A stretch of 64,000 nt of DNA from Agroathelia rolfsii (lineage: Eukaryota; Basidiomycota; Agaricomycetes; Amylocorticiales; Amylocorticiaceae). The position numbers and the translations under genes were made by a program. This document shows, one piece after another, positions 35,279 to 49,385 of the stretch (position 1 is the first letter of the stretch; every line of letters starts with the position of its first letter). The notes beneath the pieces are model-generated. The model had not been told where the DNA came from. It did not search any database and worked only from the letters and a program-made list of their open reading frames with translations. The stretch lies in the NCBI GenBank assembly GCA_018343915.1, contig JABRWF010000001.1, positions 2,356,001-2,420,000 of the forward strand. The letters are read 5' to 3'.

Positions 35279-37072
35279 AAGTGCCCAATTGACTGGGTTT
35301 TTCAATTTACCATTTCGGGTCCGAAATAGACAAGCGTAGAATTCCAAGAATTTTACTTGGACTGGGATGGGAGAAAGGAATTATGCAGATTCATATGATG
35401 TAAGAGTGGGCCTTTTCATCACACTCCCCCTCTCCCTTGGTAGCCGCTATTCCGCTATTCCGCTATTCTTCAATAGAATGAAAAAAAAAAAAAAAAAAAA
35501 GCATTGTCGTGCAAGTCCTGATGTTCCAACAATGAGATGCGGAAAGAGAAAGCCGAAGTGTTTTGTGACACCGGTCTGAATGCGTGTAGTTCAGTGGGAA
35601 GCTCGGGTGGGGCAACAGGCACAATCCCTCGTTTTTTGCTAGTCATTCCAAAGGAGCTATGGCACAGATTATTGCTCCCAGTTTTATCAGCATGTGTCGG
35701 ATTTTGTATGGTTAAGTGATTGCCCACGCCAGGCTCTAAGGATGCATATAAAAGATCATTTCAAATACTATCGGCACCTGTACCATGTGGCCGTACCTTC
35801 CCATGTGCTCCTCAGGCTGTGTCATGGCCTTCTTCCAAAATAAAAAGGCCTCTAACTCAACGTATACGTATGGTGTATCCTACATGTAGCACCCTTTCAG
35901 CAAGTCAGTCCAATGTCAGTCGAAATGACGCTCTACCATGACGACCGGAGAAAAAACTCAGTGCTGTGACACTCCTCTCTTCGACGTCTTTGTGGTCCCA
36001 TAATGTTGATGTATATCGTCATAGAGATCGGGGCCATAAGTGTTTTCACTGCCTCAGGTGTCAGCGCTCAGTACTCACTGGCAACTTCTCTAGGAACGGC
36101 GAAGTAAAGGGTCAAATACATATCCAGGTTTCGTATTTGGGTATACTTGAAGGCCGAATCTTATTCATACGGCGCCTCAGAGCTATCCTCATCTGTATGT
36201 GAGTTGGGTGAATGCTTGGGGTAGGCCTACGCGAGACAAATAATGCTTTCACAGGTACCTCCCTCTGAAACTCTGACAACGTGATACAAATGATATCACA
36301 ATAGATAAATAAATACAATGGTCCGTTCCATATGACCTGCAGCATCCAATTGAAGTTAGTGCAGTATAGACCTCAATTTGGGCGTCGCTGCATCAAGGGA
36401 CCTGATTCTGATGCCAGGTTAGAGTTCATTTCTAGATTGAGTGAATACTGCGGCATTGGTGGACTGAAGTTCCTGCTTGGGTAGAATCCAGCTAGGATGA
36501 TTGTGCGGAAAAGATGCCATATTTCTGCGTGTTGTGGGTGTCAGTTGGCAACTCCTTGCGGTAAAGCATTCGTGTGAGAGGTTTAACTCGATAGCTCTTC
36601 TTTGATGCCCATCATCATGGACTTGGTACGCCGCAAGCTTAAACTGGGAGCTGGGCGCATGTTACGTTCTTTCCACTGACTCCAGGTGCAAAAGTAGTCC
36701 CGTGGAGCAATAGAAGGGAAGTGGTTCTCACCCATTCGATATGGGCCGTACGGCTATAATCCTTATCCGGATATACTGGCAGGTGATGAGCTTGACGTAC
36801 GTGGTTGTTATATTTTAACCGGGCACAAATGACCTCTCGAGCCGGGTATCGACGAGGAGTTTAATTGATCATAAAATGAGAAAAATGTTCAAGGTCATAA
36901 CGTTACGTTAGTTATTGATGAAGAAGATGATTGCGTTCCTGATTCTTGTACATGTATATCCTGCCATCGCAGGCAAGAACTAAGGTCTCAAGTAAAGCCA
37001 AGGTCAGAGAGATTGCATCTTATATATAGTATGTCAATCATGATGATAATCAATGACTGAGTAGGCATAATT
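35279..37072. other. gene-poor 1.8 kb stretch
   Basis: This is the longest stretch without a supported gene. It holds a three-copy CCGCTATT repeat (about 35,444-35,467), a 20-base A run (35,481-35,500) and only short unmatched frames on both strands. A TATA-like CATATAAAAG occurs near 35,745 with no clear gene behind it. It could carry a non-coding transcript, a decayed insertion or a gene with too many introns for me to see. Confidence 0.5.
35481..35500. repeat. A run of 20 bases beside a short tandem repeat
   Basis: An uninterrupted run of 20 A residues lies about 200 bases past the EMC7 stop and just after three copies of an 8-base unit. I see no target-site duplication or retroelement frame, so I record it only as a homopolymer. 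Confidence 0.85.
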
Positions 37073-37746
37073 TTAAGTACTGGCGAGATTAGATACGATG
37101 CCAATGGACGGCTCGGAGTTGTATGAGGTCTGAGGTGCTTCCTCAAACAAGTGTAACAAATGCCTCAACGTCGAGTTCCTGCGTCAAAAGGAAGCGGTGT
37201 CAAGGGCCTAAAAAGCTGCTTAAAGTCGCACCTATGCTCACCGTTGCTTGAAGCGAGCAACAAACGATTCTAGTTCGAGCATTTCCAGATCTGCATCACT
37301 GGAAAAAGTAGAGGGGGGAGGGTTATTTATCAATAATATGCCACAGGTACCATCACTCATGCCTGTAACATCGCACAAGTATAGTAATTTTAGTTCACTA
37401 ACTTTGTGAGAGCCTGAGCCGTTTCAATGACGAACACTCTTGGGTCTTTTTCCTGGGCCTCTTCTGGAGCGTGTGTGCCTGGGGCATCCGCAACTTTCAC
37501 ATGGGTGACAGTGAGCGCACGAGACAAGCTCCGGGTATGGGTCATTGTGCGGACGACAGGGTCGTAGTCTAGCACAACAACTTGTTCCTCATCTGATCTT
37601 GGCAGAAGTGCCAATGGTGAGTCATCTGCATAATGATACTCGATCTTTGGATGGTTCAAGGCGGTTGAAGGAGTTGTGTTGGTAAGAATATAGTATGGAA
37701 CGGTCAGTGGCGGGCCGTCGGAAGCTGCTCGGCTGTTTTCAGTCAT
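37073..37746 (-). CDS. small conserved-looking hypothetical protein
   Basis: Three exons read from MTENSRAASDG (ATG at 37,744-37,746). The first runs to about 37,400, the next holds DADLEMLELESFVARFKQR (about 37,300-37,240), and the last ends in NLAST with a stop at 37,073-37,075. The protein is about 175 residues. Exon 1 has a regular alpha-beta feel, with VPYYILTNTT, YHYADDSPLALLP and QVVVLDYDP; the end is a Leu-rich helix (NSTLRHLLHLFEEAP). No signal peptide, membrane segment or cysteine pattern is seen. The clean splice phases and ordered composition argue for a real gene, perhaps a subunit of a larger complex, but I do not recognise the family. The frame stays open upstream of the chosen ATG to about 37,776. 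Confidence 0.6.
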
Positions 37747-38179
37747 TTGTCTTCGGCATAGAATATAATCCAGCAAATTGCCTGGGCATATTAGGACGAT
37801 GCTGGGCTTCTGGAAAGGAAGAAGAGGACCTATCTAATCAGGGGCAACAGTAGCCTTGTACGAGATGTGCAGCGACGTGACGAGGAAAGGAAGAAAGATG
37901 CAGGGTGGCTAATTAAGCGATAATCACACCATCAATAAAAAACTAAAAAAAATTGATCAAAGTTTTCGCAGATCGGCGGAGTTCTTGTAGCAGACTTCTT
38001 GATATGTTGTCGACCGTCATATCGGATCACATGCAGGTCGAGTTGGAACTCGACGGTTTTTTCTCCTCGAGTGATATATAATCCCTAGCCATGGTTACCC
38101 CGTCTCGGACAGTCTCTCCACTGTACATGAGCCTACTCCTCTAGTGAGCGGTAGTCTCATCGCACTCTTCTCTTCAGTC
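37747..38179. promoter_or_regulatory. divergent promoter region with TATA box for the DUF6534 gene
   Basis: This 433-base stretch lies between two divergent starts. TATATAA at 38,075-38,081 lies 99 bases upstream of the plus-strand ATG, a usual distance for a fungal TATA box. No clear element for the minus-strand gene is visible. Confidence 0.55.
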
Positions 38180-39747
38180 ATGGCCCACCCCAGTGATCAC
38201 GAACTAGCGCTTTATATCCTTGGTCCTTGGGTATATATATATACTCTGTCATTTACGAAATTATTACCTTGATTGATTGACTTGCTCTTTGCAAGCTTAT
38301 CGGCGTCCTTCTCGATTTATTCCTTCAAGGCATCCTCGCATGCCAAGTTCGTGTGCCAGCTTCATTTGCCTCGCTTACTCGTACTGATTCTCATGTCGTC
38401 TAGTTCGCTCATTATATTATCCTCTATCCCGACGATAAAAGGGGCATACGACTCCTTGTATTAGGCCTTGCTATCATTACTTTTTTGAAATCGGCACAGT
38501 CTATGTACGTCTCTTCTCGCATATGCTTTGCTGGAAATTTAACAGTTGCACCGTCTCCTAGCTATGTTATTTGGGTTCAAGACATTGTGAACGCGGCTGA
38601 CATCAAAGCTGCCGTGAATCTTAATTATACGACATGGCAAGAATCAGGCAACCCGCTAATGGTAAGAACACGTATTCAAAGCCTCATTGTTATTTGCTTA
38701 ATTTCCTTTATACTATAACTATTAGGTCGCTTTCTGTGGTCTATATGTTCAGACATACTTCATCTGGCGATTATGGGTAATCTCAGGTAAATGGTATGTG
38801 ATCGTCCCGCCAGCGCTTCTGGCCGTGTTTGGATTCCTCGCTATTGCGGTTGCTGTAGGCACTTTTACTCTTTCTTTAATAGTATCCATTTCTGACATAT
38901 AAATCAGACATACTTTATCACGATCGCAGACAACATGGGTATAGCACATTGGTGTCGGTTTTGCTCCTTTATATTCATACTGTTGATCCAGCTGACGGTA
39001 TATATATGTAGTTGCAGCCCATCTCAGCTCTGTCTTTGGTAAGTTTGTTCGCAATTATCGAATGCTTTTGTGTTGATCAAATGCTTTTCATCAGCGGCGG
39101 ACATGACCATCTGCTTGACCACAGCCTATTTCTTGATCAAAACAAAGAAAAACGTCCTTCCTCAGACTGTCGGTATTCTTAATGCCCTCATTCGTTTGTC
39201 ATTCCAGACTGCAGCCCCAGCAGCTATATTGTAAGTTCCTTTCTTGCCCTTTCACATTTATATTCCGTGCTGATTCCACCTCGTAGCGCCATGTTCAACC
39301 TGATGTTCTCTCAAATTTATCTTGGCACAGAAAAGCTCGTTTCTACTGCATTTAATAATGCACTTCCCAAGCTATATGCCATCTCAATGATGTGGACACT
39401 GAATGCACGCCGTAACATTAGGGTATCCCAGTCTCGCGCTGGCCATAGCAGTAGTAGAAGCAACAATGACCTTACCTTTCGTTCGCGTAGGGTAAGTCAG
39501 CTGATTTGCGTACATGTCGGACATTTGATTTATACTCTTCGGTGTACAGCGCAACGAACACGAACTTGGCAACATAAACGGTATTCAAGTCCATACTGAT
39601 ATTGAGACTATCCAACATGTCGATGTCCGCTCTGCCATAGCCTCACAATCATCACGCGATGATAAAGTTGACATTTATAACCACTCGATATCGCCTGAAA
39701 ACCACTCGTCGATTCCAAGTGATTCGAAACCTGGATTTGCCGTCTGA
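38180..39747 (+). CDS. heptahelical membrane protein, DUF6534 type
   Basis: Starts at MAHPSDHELALYILGPW and ends at the TGA at 39,745-39,747, with at least six introns. Hydrophobic helices are visible in sequence: IGVLLDLFLQGILA, a following helix near 38,440 (LGLAIITFL), VAFCGLYVQTYFIWRLWV, VIVPPALLAVFGFLAIAV, a segment near 39,070-39,130 ending MTICLTTAYFLI, and TAAPAAICAMFNLMF. The TYFIWRLW string after the third helix and the conserved Asn/Leu pattern in the sixth are marks of the DUF6534 family, which is expanded in agaricomycetes. The C-terminal tail is polar, with a Ser-rich stretch, and would be cytosolic. Receptor-like signalling has been proposed from topology only; no ligand is known. 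Confidence 0.8.
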
Positions 39748-40248
39748 ACAATTTTTATATTTCGACATGTAATAAAAATTACACTCATATGAGGTGTCTA
39801 TTTCAATTGGACATGAGACTTTTTTTCTTTTTTTTTTTTTTTTATTCATACGAGTATTATTTACCGACGTGCTGTTCAGTTGACACCAGTGTAGTTATGG
39901 GCATATGTTATTAAGGAGTATTCAGAATTAGTTCCGTGTCATAAATGTTCCGTAGTGTTTTACTGTAGTTTCTTCAATAGTACTACCATTCATATTACAC
40001 ATGTGAAAACGCCATGTTGAAACGTCCCAACCAAACTTAATGACGCCGAGACCTTGAAATGGTGGGAGCCATCCCGGGCCGTTTGCGCCACAATCGGGGC
40101 TTTTGCTTCCGACAGACTTCCATACATGTTTGGATGACAACAAAAGCTCATAAAATTACCATTGTACTGCCGCACCCTGAGTGGCCTTTGGTGCTCCGTC
40201 TGAGAACGCTACTGATAGTCTCTTCAACCATATCTAAATATCGCAACC
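39748..40248. other. intergenic stretch between the DUF6534 gene and UTP23
   Basis: This 501-base stretch lies between two plus-strand genes and includes a T-rich tract at about 39,820-39,843 in the DUF6534 3' flank. The Utp23 promoter must lie in its right half. No other feature is supported. Confidence 0.55.
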
Positions 40249-41412
40249 ATGAGACAAAAGCGCGCCAAGGCATATCGAAAATTAATGGCTCTTTACTCGA
40301 TGACTTTCGGATTCAGAGAGCCATACCAAGTACTTGGTATATTGAAATTTAACATGAGCTCACATGTAGTTCTCACATCAAGGGTGCTCCTCTAGTTGAT
40401 TCGTCGATGTGTAAAACAGCCATCGAGACAAAAATGGACTTTTTGAAACAGCTTGGAATTGTTTTGCAGGGTGCTGTCAAGCCAAGTGAGTCGTTTTGAG
40501 ATGGCCAATCTTGGGTGACTGTTATCGTCTGACGCTCTGGGGCGGAGTCCGTTTTTGATAGTGATCACTCAATGCTGTATACACGAGCTATATCTCCAAG
40601 GTCGAGAGCAACAACCCGCTACCGATCTAGCAAAGACATTTGAACGTAGGAAATGCAACCATCGCGAACCTATAGCGGGAGACGAATGTTTGACCAGCGT
40701 CATCGGTATGTGCGTCTTCTCAATCCTATAGTATATTATTTCATGCATAGATATTCATCTGTCCATTTTATCTCTGTAGGTGACACAAATAAGCACCGTT
40801 ATGTCGTCGCATCACAGTCTCAGCCTTTGCGCGCCAAACTCCGTGCGATTCCGGCCGTGCCCCTCATTCACATCAATAGGTCCGTCATGGTCCTAGAGCC
40901 ACCTAGCGACGCGACACTACAGGCCAAAATTCGAGTAATATTGATTAATTTTTACATTGGTCGCAATCAAACACACTAACTCACACCGATCAAACGAAAA
41001 ATAGGCAGAGGAACACGGACTACATGCATCTACATCTGACATGGCACTGGTACCCCAACAGGATTCTTCTGAACTACCGAAAAAGAAGAAAAAGGGTCCT
41101 AAAGGCCCCAATCCTCTGAGTGTCAAGAAGAAGAAACCGAAAACGGCGGTGCCGGCCCCTCCTGTGGCGTCTCCAAGGGATACTGGCACCGCTGCTACCC
41201 CTTCATCGCGTAAACAATCGGAGCCAATCAACCAGCTGGGTCAGGGTCCTGATGAAGGCAAGAGCACACTCCGTGGTGAGAAAAGAACCAGGTTGGAGGA
41301 AGAGGGTGGTGACAGTGAGGGTTATGCCAATGAAGCAGCGAACACGACGGGAGGTCGAAAAAGGAAACGCAGGAGAAAGGGTATGAGCGCCAAAGACGCT
41401 CCAGAGGCGTAA
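40249..41412 (+). CDS. UTP23: rRNA-processing protein Utp23 (PIN-like domain)
   Basis: Five exons (40,249-40,336; 40,396-40,485; 40,562-40,705; 40,780 to about 40,934; about 41,005-41,412) form one frame. The start MRQKRAKAYRKLMALYSMTF and FREPYQVLVDSSMC are typical of the Fcf1/Utp23 family. A CCHC zinc finger follows: TQCCIHELY and RRKCNH, with DECLTSVIG nearby. A degenerate PIN fold continues through GDTNKHRYVVASQS. The C-terminal tail is Lys-rich (LPKKKKKGPKGPNPL, KRKRRRKG) as expected of a nucleolar protein. Utp23 is needed for early 18S rRNA processing and release of snR30 from pre-ribosomes. Its PIN domain usually lacks full nuclease residues; I could not score each one here. Confidence 0.93.
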
Positions 41413-41924
41413 ATCCTTAAAACTATATAATATTCAAGCTGTTGTATGCTCGTATCTGTCTGCTACATAGGAATCGTCAACTAGAATCCACTTGTAGCAG
41501 CGTTCACGGGCGTGACTGGGAGTGGGGATCCCATTCACCAGACGCAATTGTTATTGCATATGCCTTCATATCTAGCCGAGTTAAATCATTTGAGTCATTT
41601 CAAATGGCCGATTCATTGGAGGCTTTGATAGTCTTATATTGCGGCATCTTGTTATTGTCGCATACGTGGATCCGAGCTCGAGGACTGGGGTAGTCTCCTG
41701 CAGGCAGACTCCACGTTCTCTGCGCTCACTTGAATAAGGGCCAGGGTGACCGCGAAGCTATTATTAGGCAATTACATAACCAACAATACCTTATAAGCAC
41801 CGATAATTGCATGCACACGGTTACTTGAAACTTGATCGAAACAATGTTATGGGATTATGTGCAAACTAAGAGTACAAAGTGTTCATGAACGACAATCTAC
41901 TATGGCAAGATGAATTGGAGACAC
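41413..41924. other. intergenic stretch between two convergent genes
   Basis: These 512 bases separate the convergent ends of Utp23 and polyubiquitin and hold both 3' UTRs. Nothing further is recognised. Confidence 0.55.
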
Positions 41925-45206
<3,282 letters not shown>

Positions 45207-45340
45207 AGTGGCAAGTTAGTACGAAATTGAAAGCTGTGTGACTATTTGATCAATAAGTTGGTGAACGCCAAAAGACAAGACATACATTTACTTCCGGCAT
45301 CACACACAGAACTTTTCAGTTTCACCCATCACCCAAGCCC
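45207..45340. promoter_or_regulatory. 134-bp shared divergent promoter of WDR5 and eIF3k
   Basis: Only 134 bases separate the two ATGs, so both promoters and both 5' UTRs share this stretch. I see no TATA box in it. Both genes are housekeeping genes, which fits a compact bidirectional promoter. Confidence 0.65.
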
Positions 45341-46334
45341 ATGGCATCAACGACTAGCTGGGTTGCGCCTCCTACACGGACAGAACTGATCGAGAGCCTT
45401 GTTTCTGGAGTTGGTCAGATATACAACGCATTAGATGATTCTTTATGCAGGGCAATTCCTGACCAACATCTCCGCTTGCAGATCGCTACAACCCTTCGAA
45501 CGTTGGCATCCTGGAAGATTATCTTTACCACCAAATCCGTAGTGAAGAATATGACTGTCTAGCTAATCTCGCTATTCTTAAGCTGTTCGTCTGGATCCGA
45601 TTTGATATTCTGATTATGGGAGACCTGAATCTAACCGAATAGATATCAATTCAACCCGGAGCTCTACAACCCAGACGTTGTAATCAACATCCTCATAAAA
45701 GCCCTTACAGCATCACCCTTCCCAGATTTCAACCTCTGTATCTCGCTACTGGACGATAGACCACCAAATGCTACCCTGGAAGAGCCCGACCCTTTGCCAT
45801 CACTACTACCTGTACTAAAAGAGCTGCATTCTCTACTGCAACAATGCCGTTTCCCTGCATTTTGGACCGCATTCCGATCAGAGGAGCTGGAGGCGCTGCG
45901 GGACAACTATACCGTCGAATGCGTTGGATTTGAGGATGCAGTCCGTGAGGTGGTCGTTCGAGCTGTTCGGGCAACATTCAAGAGGATCAGCAGTGAGAGG
46001 CTAGGTTCTTACCTAGATCTAAACGGTTTGTTTCCCCCCTCTTGAATTCCAATCTAACATGGCTGATCTAATACTGCGTGTTTCGCCATAGGGTCCGATT
46101 TGGAAGGATACATTCAAAAACAGGGATGGACTCTCGATTCTTCTACGGGAGTCGTTAGCATTCCTGCTAATCAGGATAACCAAATTGAATCTGTTGTTGT
46201 GCAAGAGAGCATAAAATTACCGCGTAAGATTTCATCATCTCGCCGACCCTCTCCTATATGATACTAATAAGCATGCATCCATGCAACATACAGAGCTTGC
46301 GAAAGTGATCTCTCACTCAGCGCAGACATATTAG
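45341..46334 (+). CDS. eif3k: translation initiation factor eIF3 subunit K
   Basis: Five exons (45,341-45,413; 45,482-45,584; 45,643-46,025; 46,092-46,223; 46,294-46,334) give 243 residues. Strings diagnostic of eIF3k are clear: VDRYNPSNVGILEDYLYHQI (spanning the first intron), CLANLAILKLYQFNPE, VINILIKALTASPFPDFNLC and LLDDRPPNATLEEP. A winged-helix region follows near residues 150-210 with SSERLGSYLDL, and the end is AKVISHSAQTY. eIF3k is a small, non-core subunit that pairs with eIF3l at the 40S subunit; it is absent from baker's yeast but kept in most other fungi. The reading frame is intact and the length normal. Confidence 0.95.
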
Positions 46335-46571
46335 GTTTCTATACTTTTCGTTTGTTTGCAACTGTATCCACTAGCGTTTTTGTTTGTGTGCTTTACGTGA
46401 CAAGAAAAGAAAAAGAGTAATCATATAGAAAATTGTCGTTAGCAAGAAAAAAAATCCACATCAAAAAATATGTCATCCAAGATCGTAAGACTCTAAAGTT
46501 CAAGGAAGATGGACGAATGATAATCGAGAATCGTCCATCTTTTCCATATATCTATCTATATTGAGGCTGAC

Positions 46572-48944
46572 CTAGGGAGACAAAAAAGCCGCCCCAGTTC
46601 CCCAAGCAGCCATAACAATAGCCATAATGAGCAGGACAACGTCCCAGAGCCCCACACGCTTTTCTAGGGCAATCTTGCTGCAGACAGGGTATATAACGCA
46701 CAGCATGAACGCGGAAAACGATCCAAGGAAGGCCATCATAGAGCCGAAGTCCGGTACCAGAATCGACACAAGCACGACGATAACGGCAAACGCAATTCGT
46801 TCCAGGACGATGAAGAATCGCTTCAAGGTGTTCCACCGCGTGGTCTTTACAAGCTTGAATGAAGACTCGGGGTTGTTGGACCATTCCACGGAGTCAAGTC
46901 CTAGGAGGACTTCAATGGTAATATTGAGCTAACAATAACAGTCAGCCATAGACTCCGAAGGTAAAGTTAAAAGGACTGTTCTGCTTACAGGTCTGGTGGC
47001 AAGGGCGAACTTTGTCCTATGAAACCTTTGAGCATGTACTCACACACAAAAAAGGAAGGGAATTACAATGGACTGATTACAAGCATCCATAATGCCGCTC
47101 GATTGATTTGAGGATTGTATCCAGGTGTTGAAAGAAGATTCCGGCTAACCTGAGGAGAATATTGTATGAAGTTACTTCCTAAATAAGAATAACCGAATGA
47201 AAAATCACCTCTTCGTTGACGGAGTCTCCAAACATTAGGTATCCAGCGGCGCCGATGATGGCGTAGATCGCGGTGGCTATGATCCAAGCGATGTTGAGCA
47301 TGTAGTCGAATTGGGATGGATCGACCATATCTCTTGCTAGGGATGGGATAACGGCATGTCCAGAAAACTTGACAAATAAAATATAAGAAAGAGGGTAGTT
47401 TTTCAAAGAGATGAATGACGTACTCCTGCCATGAACAACCCAAATGCCACACCCAGCCTACCCCATGACTGGAACGAAAGAGAAGTCTCTGCAGGTTGCC
47501 ACAAACTTCCGGGGGCCTCTTTCTTCAATAGTCCGTCGATAACGATGGCTACGATGAGCAGACCCGTTGACAGGATACCGACTATGGAAGCATAGGAAAG
47601 AAGGGAAAGAGGTAATAGCACTGTGGGGATCAATCTAGAGGGGAAAAGTTCGGAAAGTGAGTTTCTTTGAGGTTATCGTATACACGCACATCACAAGACC
47701 CATCAATTTGTAAGTATTAGCGTCATATGTGGGTATAATTGAATGCAAAGAGTCGGCAAAGAGAGTCACCAGAATGACACTGTTGGCAACAAAGTAAGGT
47801 CAACCGTTGAAAATAGATGTATGAGCGATGGAATACATACCTGACGGCAAAAAGTTCAAGGAAGAATAACGCGGTCGTAAACGGCGTAGACCTAGGTCCA
47901 AATGCCTTCCGGCCAATATCGGCATATGAACGCAGTCGAGGGTCTTCCAAAATAATTTTTGCCAGCAGTTTGGCACTATGAGCAAGCGTAAGTACAGCAA
48001 GTACGGCTGAGATCTGAAAGCTACTAACGTATAGCATGTGATGAATCCAAAGAAAATAACAAGGAACGTCCCTCCGATCCAACCGGCGTATGCAAATGCA
48101 AGTGGCTCAGAAAGCATACCGATACCCAGCAAAATTGCAATAGAGTTGAAGAGCTATTGGAAACGGGATGTTCAGTATGCGTGCGAATAATGATAAATAC
48201 TTGGACTCACACTTTGTCCAAACGTACTCTTCCCCCCATAATTGATTGTACCACTTTTAACAGAAGCAGTAGAACCCCTCCTTATGAGTGGCTTAGACGG
48301 TGGTGATGTCTGGCCTGCAAATCTAGACTGGGTCATGGTGCTCGTAGAATCCATCCTTTCCGGTCGCTGCAAATGAGGAAATGAGACACTCTTGCGAATG
48401 AGTGGAGTGTTTTCGTCTGCTGCACCAGTTGCAGCGCCTGCCCCTGAAATACTTGACCTGGCGACATCTGAGCCTCTGCTACTGGAAACAGGCGATCTGG
48501 GCTCTCTATTACGACCAACAGGAAAAACACGACGCCAGGCCTCGAGAGTGGCAGGTGTCTCCACCGCGTCGGGATCTGGCACATTCTCGTCCCAATCCAG
48601 GCCATCCACAAACGACTCTCCTCGTCGATTACGGGGCCTCACCGGGGTGGTAGTTATTCCATCGGGTTCCTCTTCCTCTATCACGTCCTCCTCTTCTTCA
48701 ATAATGCCAATGTGGGACTCTTCGTCTTCGACGGAAGAAGAGATAGGGAATTCTGTAGACGAGACAACGGAGGCCTCTGTGCCGACACTCAAATACTGGG
48801 ACCGGCGATCTACATAGACACAGGGGCGTCAATCAGCACGAGATCATAACTAGGAGGACGCGAGTACATACAAGACTCGATGACATCTATAACTCTCGTT
48901 GCAGAAGGGGAGCCAAATGTAAAATTGCTCGGAAGTGACGCCAT
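46572..48944 (-). CDS. vacuolar amino-acid transporter, AVT/AAAP family
   Basis: Starts at MASLPSNFTFGSPSATRVID (ATG at 48,942-48,944) and ends in GTGAAFLSP at 46,572. The first ~220 residues are polar and acidic (EEEEDVIEEEEPDG), the regulatory tail usual for this subfamily. The core begins with STFGQSLFNSIAILLGIGML, then LAFAYAGWIGGTFLVIFFGF, and continues through about ten helices, including LFFLELFAVSVILVTLF, VAFGLFMAGFSGHAVIPSL, MLNIAWIIATAIYAIIGAA and MAFLGSFSAFMLCVIYPV. The GIGMLSEPLAFAYAG string on helix 1 matches the substrate site of AAAP carriers. AVT1 and relatives move neutral amino acids across the vacuolar membrane using the proton gradient. Substrate range and direction cannot be read from sequence. 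Confidence 0.88.
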
Positions 48945-49385
48945 GTTAGTCACTGTAGGTGAAAATGTTGGCTTGTCGTATATGTTGTCGTCAATATAAA
49001 ATGAAGAGAAGGAAAGGAGGGCGTTTCTTTAGTTGTGGTAGCGGCGTTACAAGCAAAATGTTTGTTATCTGCAGAAAAACGTCATAGCCACTGATAGCAA
49101 CAGCTTTGAAAAGCAGCCGGGAGAATGTCCTAGAGAGCTCTCTCACAGTTCCAGCCATAGCTCGCATCTCGGCCCGATCATCCATGGCAGGTGCGACTGC
49201 CTCGTCACATGACTATGCCGTGATAAAAGAACAACATGTATCGCTCTCACGTCTCATTTACATGAAAAAGGGGTAAATGTATATAAATAATTAAAGGCGA
49301 GCACTTGGTCTTGGGCCGAGAATACAATATGCACAAGGACAAATGGGAGGATATAAATGAAAACAGGAAAAAGAAAGACCACCTC
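48945..49385. other. intergenic stretch with a doubtful short minus-strand ORF
   Basis: These 441 bases lie between two minus-strand genes. A 64-residue frame at 48,991-49,185 (MDDRAEMRAMAGTVRELS) has a helical start and hydrophobic end, so a tiny membrane protein is possible, but the frame is short and has no recognised match. I leave it unsupported. Confidence 0.45.

Noticed and set aside
35481..35500. Poly-A run considered as the tail of a retroposed copy.
   Set aside because: There is no adjacent coding relic and no target-site duplication that I can see; three short tandem units next to it suggest simple slippage.
48991..49185. A 64-residue minus-strand frame between the AVT and Itc1 genes.
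   Set aside because: It is short and has no recognised motif, and it fits equally well as 5' or 3' UTR sequence; kept only as a note in the intergenic entry.
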